From: Gyromitra esculenta
Taxonomy: Eukaryota; Ascomycota; Pezizomycetes; Pezizales; Discinaceae
Assembly (NCBI GenBank): GCA_038503075.1
Contig: JBCAML010000003.1
Span: 496,001 to 560,000, forward strand
Length of the DNA: 64,000 nt
Reading direction: 5' to 3'
Within the stretch, counting starts at the first letter, position 1. Each line of letters opens with the position of its first letter. The position numbers and the translations under genes were made by a program. The notes under the pieces were generated by a model. That model was not told where the DNA came from. It made no database searches and saw nothing but the letters and a program-made list of their open reading frames with translations. This document shows, piece by piece, positions 19,901-29,508 of this stretch.

Positions 19901-20603
19901 ACCGCCATGAAGCGCGTCAGAACTATATACCAACCTTCCACAACCTAATTGTTAAGCGGCTTGAACGCGAAGGCAAAGATATAATTCCGGATGCTATCCA
20001 GTTGATGGATGATTATTTCTTGACAAAGGAGGACTGGGATGCTATCTTGGAGCTTGGTGTTGGTCCGATGAGCGAGCAGAATGTCAAGATTGCGACTCAG
20101 ACCAAAAGCGCGTTTACTAGGCAGTACGATCCCGCACCCTTTCGAATTTTTGAGATCACTGGCATTACAATTTGTGCTTGAAACATTCATTACAATGAGA
20201 CTCGATAATGCAGAGATCCCCGCTTCCAAAGTCTTATTATGCTAACAAACATGTCAGGTACAATCAACTGTCTCATCCCATGCCGTTCATGAAAGCAACC
20301 AATGTCTTTGCACCGAAAGTTACCAAGAAAGATGTCCCTGACATCGAGGACGCGATCGTGGAAAGCGAAGACGAGGCTGCCATTGGTGAAGAAAATGCCG
20401 ACGCAAAGAAGGCCGAGGATGATTCGATGGATGTCAGCAAAGATAAATATGTCAAAGTGCCGAAAAAGGGTGCTGCAAAGGGTAAAGGAAAAGCTACTGC
20501 CGGGGAGGAGAAGCCGAAAGCTGTTAAGGGTAAAGCTGCAGCGAAGCCCAAGGCAAGCAGCAGCGGAGCCGCGACTAAGGGGCGCGGGAAAGCAAAGAAG
20601 TAA
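16980..20603 (+). CDS. RFC1: Replication factor C subunit 1 (large clamp-loader subunit)
   Basis: Rfc1 is the large subunit of the clamp loader that opens PCNA and places it on primer-template junctions. Exons: 16980-17069, 17131-17164, 17226-18093, 18159-18726, 18786-18962, 19031-19302, 19354-19781, 19841-20123 and 20258-20603, total 3066 nt, 1021 aa. The N terminus MPDIRSFFTPK is the conserved PCNA-interaction-like start. A long Lys/Glu-rich acidic linker follows, then a BRCT domain (about 300-380; LTFVFSGVLDSLSREDGQQL), then the AAA+ module with Walker A GPPGIGKTS (about 484-492), Walker B LVLIMDEVDG (about 549) and the sensor CNERKLPKM. The C-terminal RFC1 domain ends in a Lys/Ala-rich tail. 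The MCB element upstream suggests G1/S control. The last intron is 134 nt, longer than the rest. Confidence 0.96.
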
Positions 20604-21595
20604 GTATTGTACATGATGAGGTGCATCGACGGTGGTCGTTGGATGGGTTTTTAGATTTCTTTTTTGGTGTAATAATATATATATTGCTAGTTAATTGTTA
20701 CACTGTACGATACTTGTAAATCACACTCTTGAGTAATAGTTTATCAGGATGGCTCGCTATTTGACATGTTCAAGATGCCCAATCTCAACCCCTCCTTCCT
20801 CCTCGCTGGCTTAAGATATTGCCCCGGCCAAAGGGTGCCGGTTTAGGGAATCTCCTGCCCCTCATCGGCCTCATGGGAAGGGGTGGGGGCAGTCAATCAA
20901 CCAAGCCCAGATGTTCTTGGCACGCTAGCGGATAAGGGATTTACACCACGGAATTTTTTCACTAAAAAATTTGCTTGTTGCCCAGCACCGCAGAGCCCCC
21001 CGAACCCGTTTTTTACTCCAACCAAGGGGGAAAGAAGTACATAGACAGAGAGAGGGGGAGATGGCAGCGCAAAATAATATTTTTACCGTTGCGACTCTAC
21101 TCCCGTCCTCACCGTACACCACGACTTCGTACTTAATCCAAGGCTTTCGATCTCCCTGAGTCTTGGTCTGGGCACCTGGATCCTTTCCCGACTGAGGTCA
21201 TCTGGTTCTTTCTTGTCCCCCTCCATCTCCAGGATTTCGTCACAACCATAACTTCAGATTTGCCAGGCTCAACACTACACATCTCTTGAACGTAGCGAGA
21301 AGGCATTGAAGGACAGAGACAGAAATCAGATTTTTTATAAATCAGAATCTAGGCTTCAACATACTTGGTACGTTTGAAAGGTCTTTTTGCCCTCCACTTC
21401 ATATAATTCGCTACCATTCAGGCCACATGATGAATATATATATATTCAAGATGTTAGACTTCTAAGCCTCTCCAGAGACTCTGCAGACACTCTTTTTCCT
21501 GATTGCCTTTCCTTCTCTTTTGACCACTACCTTCTCAACAAAAATCAATTCTGAATCAAGCTAACATTCTTCCCACTCGATTTCAGACGAAAAAT
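20604..21595. other. Intergenic: RFC1 3' region and ADE4 promoter/leader
   Basis: This 992-nt stretch has no supportable gene. Close to the ADE4 ATG the sequence GCTAACATTCTTCCCACTCG followed by ATTTCAG looks like an intron 3' end. With a GTACGT donor near 21367 it could be a 5'-UTR intron of about 220 nt. Confidence 0.45.
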
Positions 21596-23735
21596 ATGTG
21601 CGGAATCATCGCAATTATCCTCGCCGACCCTAACGGATCTGCTGTTACGGACATTCATAACGGTCTTCCGATTTTGCAGCATAGAGGGCAGGATGCGTGT
21701 GGAATTGCCACCTGTGGTCAAAGAGGGCGAATTTACACTCGTAAAGGAAATGGGCTTTGCTCCGAGGTCTTTAGGTCTCCAGAGCAATTAATGGATTTGC
21801 CTGGGAGTATGGGGCTCGGTCACTGTATGCTCCCCTCGGTTTTGACTTTGATCTCTATACTTCAGATGTTCAACTGTAGCGATTCTTGCTGCAGTTGCAC
21901 TCTACTTACCTCCCATTTCCAACCAACATATCCTTCTTTCTATTCGCATGTACATGATTTTGAAATTAAGGGCTACGTATTCCGAGAGGTATCTGACCGT
22001 TTTGTTTTGGTTCGGATTAATTAGTACGCTATCCCACTGCCGGCTCCTCGGCCAATGCAGAAGCTCAGCCGTTCTACGTAAATTCACCGTACGGGATTTG
22101 TTTTGCCCATGTAAACCTCCTTCCGTGCTTTTGGTGTATCAATTTGTAAGAACACCGTTTTGACCAAGTAAACAGAACGGCAATCTTATCAACGCAACTG
22201 AATTGCGTGATTACCTTGACCACGAGGCTCACAGACATATAAACACTGATTCCGACAGTGAAATGCTCTTGAATATCTTCGCCAGCGTTCTACAAGAAAC
22301 TGGAAAGTTTCGGGTGAACGAGGAGGATTTGTTTAACGCGCTAAAGGGCATTTACCAAAAATGCCAGGGTGGTTATGCTTGTGTAGCGATGCTCGCCGGT
22401 AAGTTTTTCCAAATCGTCGCACAAATAGTCATGGGTCAGATTCTAATGACGCTATCACAGGATTTGGAATAATTGGGTTCAGAGACCCGTATGGCATTCG
22501 ACCACTTGTTCTCGGAGAGAGGAAGGGAGCCAATGGCGGAATGGACTATATGTTCTCGAGTGAGAGCGTGGCCCTAGACCAGTTGGAATTTGTAAATCAT
22601 CTCAATATTAATCCCGGTATGACCCACCCACTCAAACCGATATAAAATGAATTAGAAAACTGATTTAGTTTGCTCGAAATAGGTGAGGCCGTAATTATCA
22701 AGAAGGGAAGCAAACCTCTCTTTCGCCAAGTTCACCCGATTCTCAATCATGCCCCTGACATTTTTGAGTACGTCTACTTCGCTCGCCCAGACTCTATCAT
22801 CGACGGCATGTCCGTTTATAGGTCCCGGCAAAATATGGGATTGGCTCTAGCCGACGCAGTCCTAGCAAAACTTGGGCCAGACGTTGTCAAGACCATTGAC
22901 GTCGTCATTCCCATCCCGACAACATCTGAAGTTTCTGCCCTCAGTCTTGCGCAAAAACTACACATCCCTTATTGCCAAGCTTTCGTAAAGAACAGGTACG
23001 TCGGCAGGACATTCATCATGCCTGGGCAGAAAGAGAGACAAAAGTCGGTCCGGCGAAAATTGAACGCGATGAAAGAAGAATTTAAAGATAAGAACGTTTT
23101 GCTTGTAGACGACAGTATTGTACGAGGAACTACAAGTCGGGAGATCGTAAATATGGCTAGGGAGGCATTTGCGAAGAAGGTTTTCTTAGCCAGTTGCGCA
23201 CCACCCATCAGGTAAGAAATCTTAGTTTTCAGCCTTTATTGCATACTAACAATATTTGTCCAGAAATGCTCACATTTATGGTATTGATCTGGCGGATACC
23301 AAAGAGCTAGTGGCCTATGGTCGGACTGAGGAGGAAGTTTCTGAACATATCGGTGCCGATGCCGTGATTTACCAAACCTTGCCCGACCTCATTAAGTCCT
23401 GTTCTTCTCTCTCCGGGCACATCAAGAACTTCGAGGTCGGCGTTTTCAGTGGCGAGTACATCACCCCTGTTGACCCTTCATATTTCAAAAAGCTTGAGAG
23501 CATCCGTGGTGAGACTTCAAAAATGAAGAGAAAGGAAGCCGCTATCAAGGCCGTTGCTGCCGGCATTGCGAACGAAGGCGACGTTGTGGACGTTCTGAAG
23601 ATGAATGGCGTGAAAGTCAACGGACACGGATTTGACGTGGAGGAGTCGGTGAGTGAGACAGTCAGAGAGCGAATGGACGTTAGCATCCATAACTTTGGTG
23701 ATTATGTAGATGTTAGTAGAGAGGGGGGCCAGTAA
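21596..23735 (+). CDS. ADE4: Amidophosphoribosyltransferase (glutamine PRPP amidotransferase)
   Basis: This enzyme makes phosphoribosylamine from PRPP and glutamine, the first committed step of de novo purine synthesis, in the cytosol. Exons: 21596-21824, 22025-22110, 22176-22398, 22461-22616, 22683-23211 and 23264-23735, total 1695 nt, 564 aa. Met is followed directly by the N-terminal nucleophile Cys2 (MCGIIAII), then [25 protein letters not shown] (restored across the first junction) and [12 protein letters not shown] of the glutamine amidotransferase domain. The PRPP-binding loop [18 protein letters not shown] lies near residues 370-385. The first intron is 200 nt, long for this region. 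The C terminus is slightly uncertain: the stop TAA at 23733 overlaps a GTAAGT, and splicing to the AG at 23777 would give a different tail. No parallel purine genes lie nearby. Confidence 0.95.
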
Positions 23736-24550
23736 GTCTGCTTTACGAGAACCCAAATGCTGAATGGATCTTACAGAAACGACCATAATAACGGTGATGA
23801 CCTATTCCGGTTTCCATTACCCACTGTATTCTTTTCTTTTTCCAGGCTCGGATTTCTCTCGGTGGAACGGAGGCTGTCTGAATTATTGTTTTTCTTTTGC
23901 TCTCTTTTTTTATTTTTTATTTAGCGAGTTGTAGTTTCTTAGTATTCGTCTGGTGGAGGGATGACGATCTTTGTACTGATAGCATGTATAGATTGGAGTT
24001 GTGGAGGGTGATTGATGATGGGAGGAATTTACTGGCGGAAAAAGCAAGAAAAAGCAAGAACGGTAGAATACGGAGAGCCGATGAGAAATGCTTTATCCTG
24101 GTGGTGCCGGGTATCATGAACATATATTTTAATTGTTTCCGTATTGTCTCATTAATTGCATAACAAAACGATCTAAGAGATTGATAGAAAGTAAAGGGTC
24201 ACTTGCTTAGTCGAACATTATATCCCACCCACATCTAAGGAACGCGCACTTCCACCATTTTCTCTATATGGACACTGCATCGAGTGATCATACATGATCT
24301 GTAGAGCAAGTGAATTAGGAAACACCGTTGCCGCTGCAAAAAGACTCGCTAGAATTCATTTCAATTGATTTCGCCTTCCCAAACAATAACTAAAGAAAGA
24401 AAAAATCCTTGCAAATAGCCTAAACCCTTTAACCTAAACCCCTCTACACAGCCACTCCTTTCTATGAACGGTTTAATATCACTTACAATCCATCTTATCC
24501 AACTCTCCCTCTCCCTCTCTTTCTCCTTCTCCAAAGCTCCAACTCCGGAC
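23736..24550. other. Intergenic: ADE4 3' region
   Basis: No gene is seen. A pyrimidine-rich CT tract (about 24501-24532, CTCCCTCTCC units) lies at the right end, next to a decayed minus-strand coding region. Confidence 0.5.
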
Positions 24551-25054
24551 TTACTTAAGAAACTCCAATATCTCTAAAAACGCACTCCTCTCTACATCAC
24601 TTACAATCTTATCTACAATCAGCTCCTTGATCCTGATCAAGTGTATATCTGTCGTCTCCAATATTATCATAATACTTCTTCCGAAGGGAAACTGCTGTAT
24701 GCTAAGCGTGAGGTCTGGATGCAAGCTCAGGGTTTGAGCTTTATTCTCGAATCCGTAAGCTTTGAAGTGCGTGTATCTGCAGAAAATCGAGGTAAGGGCC
24801 TCTAGAAGGCGATCTACGAGTATGTTGTTTGATTCAGCATAGCTCGTAAGGTTGTCAATGCTTAATTCTCTGTGAAGACTTCTGTCTTTGGTGGAGTACG
24901 TTTAGGAGTGAGGGCCATCTCGACTGCCTTAGCGTCGACCAAGGGTTTGGATTCGTTCTTCAGGTTAAGGGAGTACTCAAAGACCGGTCTGAAGGGATTC
25001 AAGACATTGTGATATGCTGGATGCCGAGGGAGCTTTCATTGATTTTGGAGGCAT
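24551..25054 (-). pseudogene. Unrecognised, probably decayed minus-strand coding region
   Basis: Three overlapping minus-strand reading frames look like one protein broken by frame changes. The first starts with ATG at 25054 (MPPKSMKAPSASS...) and stops near 24980. The second runs 25035-24862 and contains NVLNPFRPVFEYSLNLKNES. The third runs 24901-24551 (117 codons without a stop) and contains DNLTSYAESNNILVDRLLEA and SIQQFPFGRSIMIILETTDI, ending EILEFLK. Amino-acid composition is protein-like, with regular hydrophobic spacing, but I do not recognise the family. Short introns could in principle join the frames, but I found no donor/acceptor set that does so cleanly. It is either a gene with unusual splicing or a relic. 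Confidence 0.4.
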
Positions 25055-25422
25055 AGTTATCTTTGCATAGGGTTGAAAATGGTATCTGAGGGGATAGTAT
25101 GCCAAAGCAAGAAGGAATAAGTGAAGAAAGATACATGTATATGTACATATAGTTAAAGCCAAAAGCTATGAGTTCAACGGGGGAGCTTGAAATTTTAGAA
25201 GCTCTCCGGAACGCAGTAGCGTGATGGCTGGTGACGCGGCTGTGCCGCATTATTCGACGGCGCGCCACACTCGCCACACTCGCCAAACAAATGCGGCTGA
25301 TGCGGCTGAGAGTTGCCAAACAACACCAATCCGCAGAAGCACGACGATACCCCCAACAGCTATCCACAGCTTCATATCCCCCCTCCCTACTCTCCCTACC
25401 ACCCAATCCCTCTCCACCAATA

Positions 25423-26614
25423 ATGCTGATATCCCTCACGGTTGGTAAGGTCGATGCTGGCCTTGCCATCCTCCTGACCGAGGAAAAACGCATGGTTCGT
25501 TCTCACCCCCGAATATCTTGCATATACCAGAGCACGGACACTAATACCCCAGCTCTAGATTGAATTCCCATCTGTTCTCCTCCCCCCTGGCATCTCATCC
25601 GGTTCTATAGTAGATATCCAAGTATCCCGCAACCACGCTGCCGAAGCCACCTCCCGCGACGCCTTCAATGCTCTCCAGGAAGAAATCTACACCTTATACG
25701 GTATCAATTCCCCGCAGCGCCCCGTGCTCCGCGTCCGCAACGCAACCCAGACCTCTGTCGTGCTCGAATGGGACCCCATCATCCTAGCCACAGCAACCCT
25801 CCGTTCCCTGACCCTATACCGGAACAACAGCAAGGCAGGCGCAATCCCGAATCCCACCTCCCACACAAGTACCAAGATCTCTGGTCTCGCGGTTGACAGC
25901 GAGTACTTTTTCCATCTCGTCCTGCGTACAAGTGCCGGCACGTACAGCAGCGATAAGCTCACAGTGCGGACCCACAAGATGACGGATCTCTCTGGAATCA
26001 CTGTGTGTCCTGGCGTCATGCCGGGCGAGACTCGGGAGGAGCTGGAGGTCGTCTTACAGCGCATTGGCGCAAAGCCGCTGCAAGATCTCGTCCGCATTGA
26101 TACTACGCATTTCGTATGCACGGAGGGACGTGGGCAGGGATGGGAGCGCGCGCAAGAAATGAATATCCCTGTTGTGCGGCCGGAGTGGCTGTTTGCGTGC
26201 GAGAAGGATGGTAGAATTGTGGGCGTGAGGCAGTTTTATCTGAATGCCGATATATCGAAGATGCGACAAGGGCTGCCAATGAGGGAACGGGCACAGACAA
26301 CGGGAGGCCAGTCTGCAGCACCGACGCATAGGAGTACGATGAGTGTGGCTGAGGGGAGAGAAAAGCATGGGCAGGATGTTCCATTTGCGGGGAGTGCGCC
26401 GATAAGGCAAGAGAGCCCCCCGAAGGCAGTGGAAGAGAAGGTTGCGGAGTTGAAGCCCTCGACTCCAGAGGCTAAGGAAGAGAAGGTGGAGGATAGCTCG
26501 GTGGAGAAGCTGGGTAATGGAACGAGCGGGGCTAGTACTTCTCCTCCTGCACAGTCCTCTACTCCCGAGGCGGCGGCGAAAGCTGAGGAAGGATTTGATG
26601 ATGTTCAACTTTAG
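25423..26614 (+). CDS. CHS5: Exomer component Chs5 (chitin biosynthesis protein)
   Basis: Chs5 is the scaffold of the exomer coat that exports chitin synthase and other cargo from the trans-Golgi to the plasma membrane. Exons: 25423-25494 and 25559-26614, total 1128 nt, 375 aa. The N terminus SLTVGKVDAGLAILLTEEKR is the conserved dimerisation/ChAP-binding segment. It is followed by a fibronectin type III domain (about 79-163; TQTSVVLEWDPI...FHLVLRTSAGTYSS) and a BRCT domain (about 164-250; DTTHFVCTEGRGQGWERA and NIPVVRPEWLFACEKDG). After residue 260 the protein is low-complexity and rich in Glu, Lys, Ala and Ser. It is clearly shorter than yeast Chs5 because this tail is short. ATG 25423 gives the conserved start. 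A CT-rich leader precedes it. Confidence 0.95.
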
Positions 26615-27638
26615 AAAGATAAGGGGGAGAGATAAACTGTCTGTTAATGCACCATACGATAAAATTCGCTATCTCAAATCGTTACCATGATAATCCTTGT
26701 TTTTATGTGGTTTTCTACTGGATTTACAAACGGTGTTTTTGCTAAAGTAGACACTTTTCGATATATGCGGTATGAGGAGTAATGCAGTATGGAATTGGTA
26801 CGAATTGCAATCGCTCGATAGAGAATGTGTAGAGTATTGATTGTTAATATTTACCCAATATGGTTTTCTTATATTATAACACCCTTCCGAATATTGGCTT
26901 CACTAAGACGGATGGACTGCCATTGGGGAAGCTACAGAGCACAAACTTAATTTAGTAAGAGGTTTAAGGATATAGCTGTGCTTTACTTTATGAGATAAAT
27001 GGTATAGAGGTATACGGTCTCTTCGTATTGCTAAATGCCCACTTCAACGGTAGGTGGGTATGCTTAAGCTTAAGCTTTATATTTCCATTCGGCTATCTCA
27101 AAGCACTGAATAAAATTCACTGGAGCTATTAAGCTCAACGAAGTGGGAAAACGCCCAGCAATATTAGGCAGGCTGTTTCGCATGGCAATCGCTCGATAGA
27201 TCACCAGGCCTGACACATGTAAAATATATGAGTGTCTGACTTGAAATCACTCTTAATATTTGTTTAAACGCTTTTTTGGACCTCCAAAACGCTGCACGTG
27301 CTCCAGAGCTCAAGCTCGATGTCTGCGATGATCAGGTAAACCCCATAAAAATGAATAACTCCGAAGACAAAGTAGATGCCAGACAGCCTTATATTCCAAC
27401 CTTTTTCCTGTTATTGAAATATGCAGCTCCTCCAATCCCTCTCCTCAGGCTCAGACCTCGAAAATCCCTATCCCTCCTTGTCGCCCAGAACCGGAGAAAA
27501 GTATTCCCCCCACCGATCTGACCTTGAAGAAATTTCTTTTTTTAATGATTTACAAGAGATCCTTGCCCGAAAGAAGAAGAAAAACCCCCCACCCCACCAG
27601 AGCTCCAGTACTTTTTTTTATTTCATACAAAAAAAAAC
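26615..27638. other. Intergenic between convergent CHS5 and RPL14
   Basis: This 1-kb spacer has no firm gene. It holds two copies of the 16-mer GCAATCGCTCGATAGA (26807-26822 and 27185-27200). A reading frame at 27421-27642 has a protein-like stretch (RTGEKYSPHRSDLEEISFFN) ending in a Lys run. It overlaps the RPL14 3' end, lacks a convincing start, and a second frame there is equally open, so it is not called. Confidence 0.5.
26807..27200. repeat. Pair of 16-bp direct repeats, 378 bp apart
   Basis: GCAATCGCTCGATAGA occurs at 26807-26822 and again at 27185-27200. The flanks do not match. The interval contains no open frame or terminal inverted repeat that I could find. Confidence 0.6.
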
Positions 27639-28252
27639 TTAAGCCTTGGAGGCAGCACTCTTAACCGCGAACCTCCTCTGTTTCCTGAGCACGGTCACCC
27701 GGAACCTGTCGAAGTCGTTCAGCTGTCGTCTCCTGTCCTTATTCGCGATCTTCTTGGCCCAGGCGGACTCAGCCCATTTAGACTCGATACCCTCGGCTTC
27801 CCAGCACTTGGTCACCTTGCCGGTGCGCGCGCCGCGGGGGAGCGACTTGATCACGATGGGGGTGAGGATGAGGTGGGCGAGGGGAGTAGCGTGGCGGGAG
27901 ATAGCGGAAGCGGTAGGGGCGTCGACGAGGACCTATAAAATATGGTGGTGATATGTCAATATTGAAACCCCAGAACCAGTAAGAGGCCGTATACGTACAC
28001 GCTTGTGGTCGATGATCTCGACGATGGTAGCGAGGTTACCGGAGTAAGGACCGTCGATCATGAGGACGATACGACCAACTTCGACGAGTCTGTGTTCCGC
28101 ATAACAATCAGCTTCCAACCCATCTCATCACCTCCAAAACCCCAATTTAGGATACCCCGAATCCTCCCACCCTCCACAAAAAAAACCACCACTAGTAGGA
28201 TATCAACATACCGCCATTGCGAGGTCTGGACTTGAAGAGTTTCAGTGGACAT
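27639..28252 (-). CDS. RPL14: 60S ribosomal protein eL14 (L14)
   Basis: This is a structural protein of the large ribosomal subunit. Minus-strand exons: 28252-28212, 28089-27999 and 27932-27639, total 426 nt, 141 aa, the normal length. The KOW-like N-terminal fold is visible as LVEVGRIVLMIDGPYSGNLA followed by TIVEIIDHKRVLVDAP, formed across two junctions. The C-terminal part is helical and very basic (WAKKIANKDRRRQLNDFDRF). The first intron (122 nt) is long for this gene set and the first exon is short, as in many fungal ribosomal protein genes. The 3' UTR converges on the CHS5 side. Confidence 0.95.
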
Positions 28253-28619
28253 TGTAGCTGCTGATTATGGGTGCCGTTGGGGGTATCGGTCGTTTGGGCG
28301 TTGGGCGTTGTTGCTATTAAGGTCGTTGAATCGTGAGGTCAAAAGCACCGTCTGTGAAATTCCGCCGGGGTCCGCTTGCGAGGCTTGGCGCTCGCGTTGT
28401 TGTGGGCGGTTTATGTGGGAGTGGAAGATGGTGTGACGGCTTGCGGGCAATCTGGCTGCCAGGGTTGCTGCCCTGGTCTTGGCGGGGGGATCCATTTAGG
28501 TCTTCGAACTTTTTTCTTTCTCGTCAGCGTCAACCTCAGAAACAGGATCAACAACGCGTCCTCCTCCCAGCCTATCACTAATATGCTGTATCACAGGGCG
28601 TACAGGAGTTAACTATCAG
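28253..28619. promoter_or_regulatory. RPL14 promoter side and probable start of a snoRNA host transcript
   Basis: This 367-nt stretch lies between the RPL14 start and the donor-like CAG/GTATGC at 28620. It contains an ACGCGT at 28554-28559. All three forward frames near 28500-28610 are short and none is convincing as protein, which fits a non-coding first exon. Confidence 0.4.
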
Positions 28620-28666
28620 GTATGCTTTGACTCTCTTCCCCTATTTTCATCTGCCCCTCCCTGGAT

Positions 28667-28775
28667 CCAATGTGATGAAATAATTTGCGATTGAGTGTCA
28701 TCTCGGCGAGTTCACGCCTGATCTCATTATGTCGAATGGCACTTATGATATTTATTCTTACATATTCTGAACCCT
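28667..28775 (+). ncRNA. Candidate second C/D box snoRNA
   Basis: In the first intron of the putative host gene, GTGATGA (28672-28678) can serve as box C. CTGA at 28718-28721 can be D' or D, TATGATA near 28745 a weak C', and CTGA at 28767-28770 a D box. The segment before the first CTGA (GGCGAGTTCACGC) is a possible guide. I did not recognise its target, and the closing stem is weak, so this is tentative. Confidence 0.3.
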
Positions 28776-28959
28776 GCATCCTTCCCTTCTCATAATAAAC
28801 GCTACTATCACTCAATTACATTCTCCACAGGACCCTGAAGCTGACAGATTGAAAAGATTACAGGTATTTGAAGAGTCAACGAAAACTTCATCAACACGTA
28901 TCGAGTTTTACTGACAAGGTTTGTGATCCCCTCTTTTTTCTCCCTACCCCGCCCCTACG

Positions 28960-29040
28960 TCCTGTGATGATATCTATGCACATAGATAGTATGCGATCCT
29001 TCGGGAAATGCGCTACCTTTTACACCAAGATCACTGAGGA
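28960..29040 (+). ncRNA. snR24: C/D box snoRNA resembling U24/snR24
   Basis: Box C GTGATGA lies at 28964-28970 and box D CTGA at 29034-29037. Flanking TCCT and AGGA can close the terminal stem. The sequence just before box D, ACACCAAGATCA, contains CACCAAGATC, the guide that I remember from yeast snR24 and vertebrate U24. It pairs with GATCTTGGTG of the large-subunit rRNA. Counting five nucleotides from box D points at the C of GATC, the same position that snR24 methylates. The length of 81 nt is typical. It sits about 60-80 nt upstream of the intron's branch site, the usual place for an intronic C/D snoRNA. The second guide of U24 is not obvious here. Confidence 0.65.
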
Positions 29041-29117
29041 AACCCAATTATCATTTGTTTGAGCATTGAATTACTTTTAGAGATGATTCAGCTAACAAAT
29101 TGAAAGATTTTCTTTAG

Positions 29118-29508
29118 GTTCCCTTTGCTTCTGTGCCTCTGTCTGTACCTTCGAGTTTATGGGATTTTGGGTTTATATAGTGGATGCTTAATACAATTAT
29201 TTTCCCATGCGATTTGCAATTGTTCCTTGTTCGTTTAAATTTGTGACTCGTGGTTCGGTTGAGATACCCTAAAACGTACGGAGTAAATTTTGTGAATATT
29301 CGCGAGAATCCCTCCAATTTCATCCAAAAAATCAATCCGATATCCCATGTATAAACCCTGTCATTAAAAAACTAGGTGTGCCTTGAAAAGTCTCAGATGG
29401 GGTGACTAAGATGAGAAACGTGCCGTTACCCTGCCACCCAACGACGTAATCCCGCGTTTCAAGCTCAAGCTTCACAGCAAGGTATTGAATAGATCCAGTA
29501 TCTAAACA
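29118..29508. other. Intergenic upstream of RAD1
   Basis: This 391-nt stretch probably contains the last exon of the snoRNA host transcript and the RAD1 promoter. No open frame or strong motif is seen. Confidence 0.45.

Larger units (their letters stand above)
28620..29117 (+). ncRNA. Probable non-coding snoRNA host gene, two introns
   Basis: Two intron-like units lie in tandem on the plus strand: 28620-28863 (GTATGC...GCTGACAGATTGAAAAGATTACAG region) and 28919-29117 (GTTTGT...GCTAACAAATTGAAAGATTTTCTTTAG region), separated by a 55-nt exon (28864-28918) with no useful coding frame. The two units share a pyrimidine-rich 5' part, a GTGATGA box about 50 nt after the donor and very similar 3' ends (CTRACARATTGAAARATT), so they look like duplicates. 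The second holds a U24-like C/D snoRNA. Short exons without protein and introns with C/D boxes are typical of snoRNA host genes. Transcript ends are unknown. Confidence 0.5.

Noticed and set aside
21825..22024. snoRNA in the 200-nt first intron of ADE4
   Set aside because: No RTGATGA box, CTGA with stem, or H/ACA hinge could be found.
27421..27642. 73-codon plus-strand frame near the RPL14 3' end
   Set aside because: Part looks protein-like, but another frame is equally open, there is no good start context, and it overlaps the RPL14 3' UTR.
28090..28211. C/D snoRNA in the RPL14 first intron (minus strand GGTGATGAGATGGG)
   Set aside because: The next CTGA is only about 20 nt away and coincides with the branch site, so no proper snoRNA fits.
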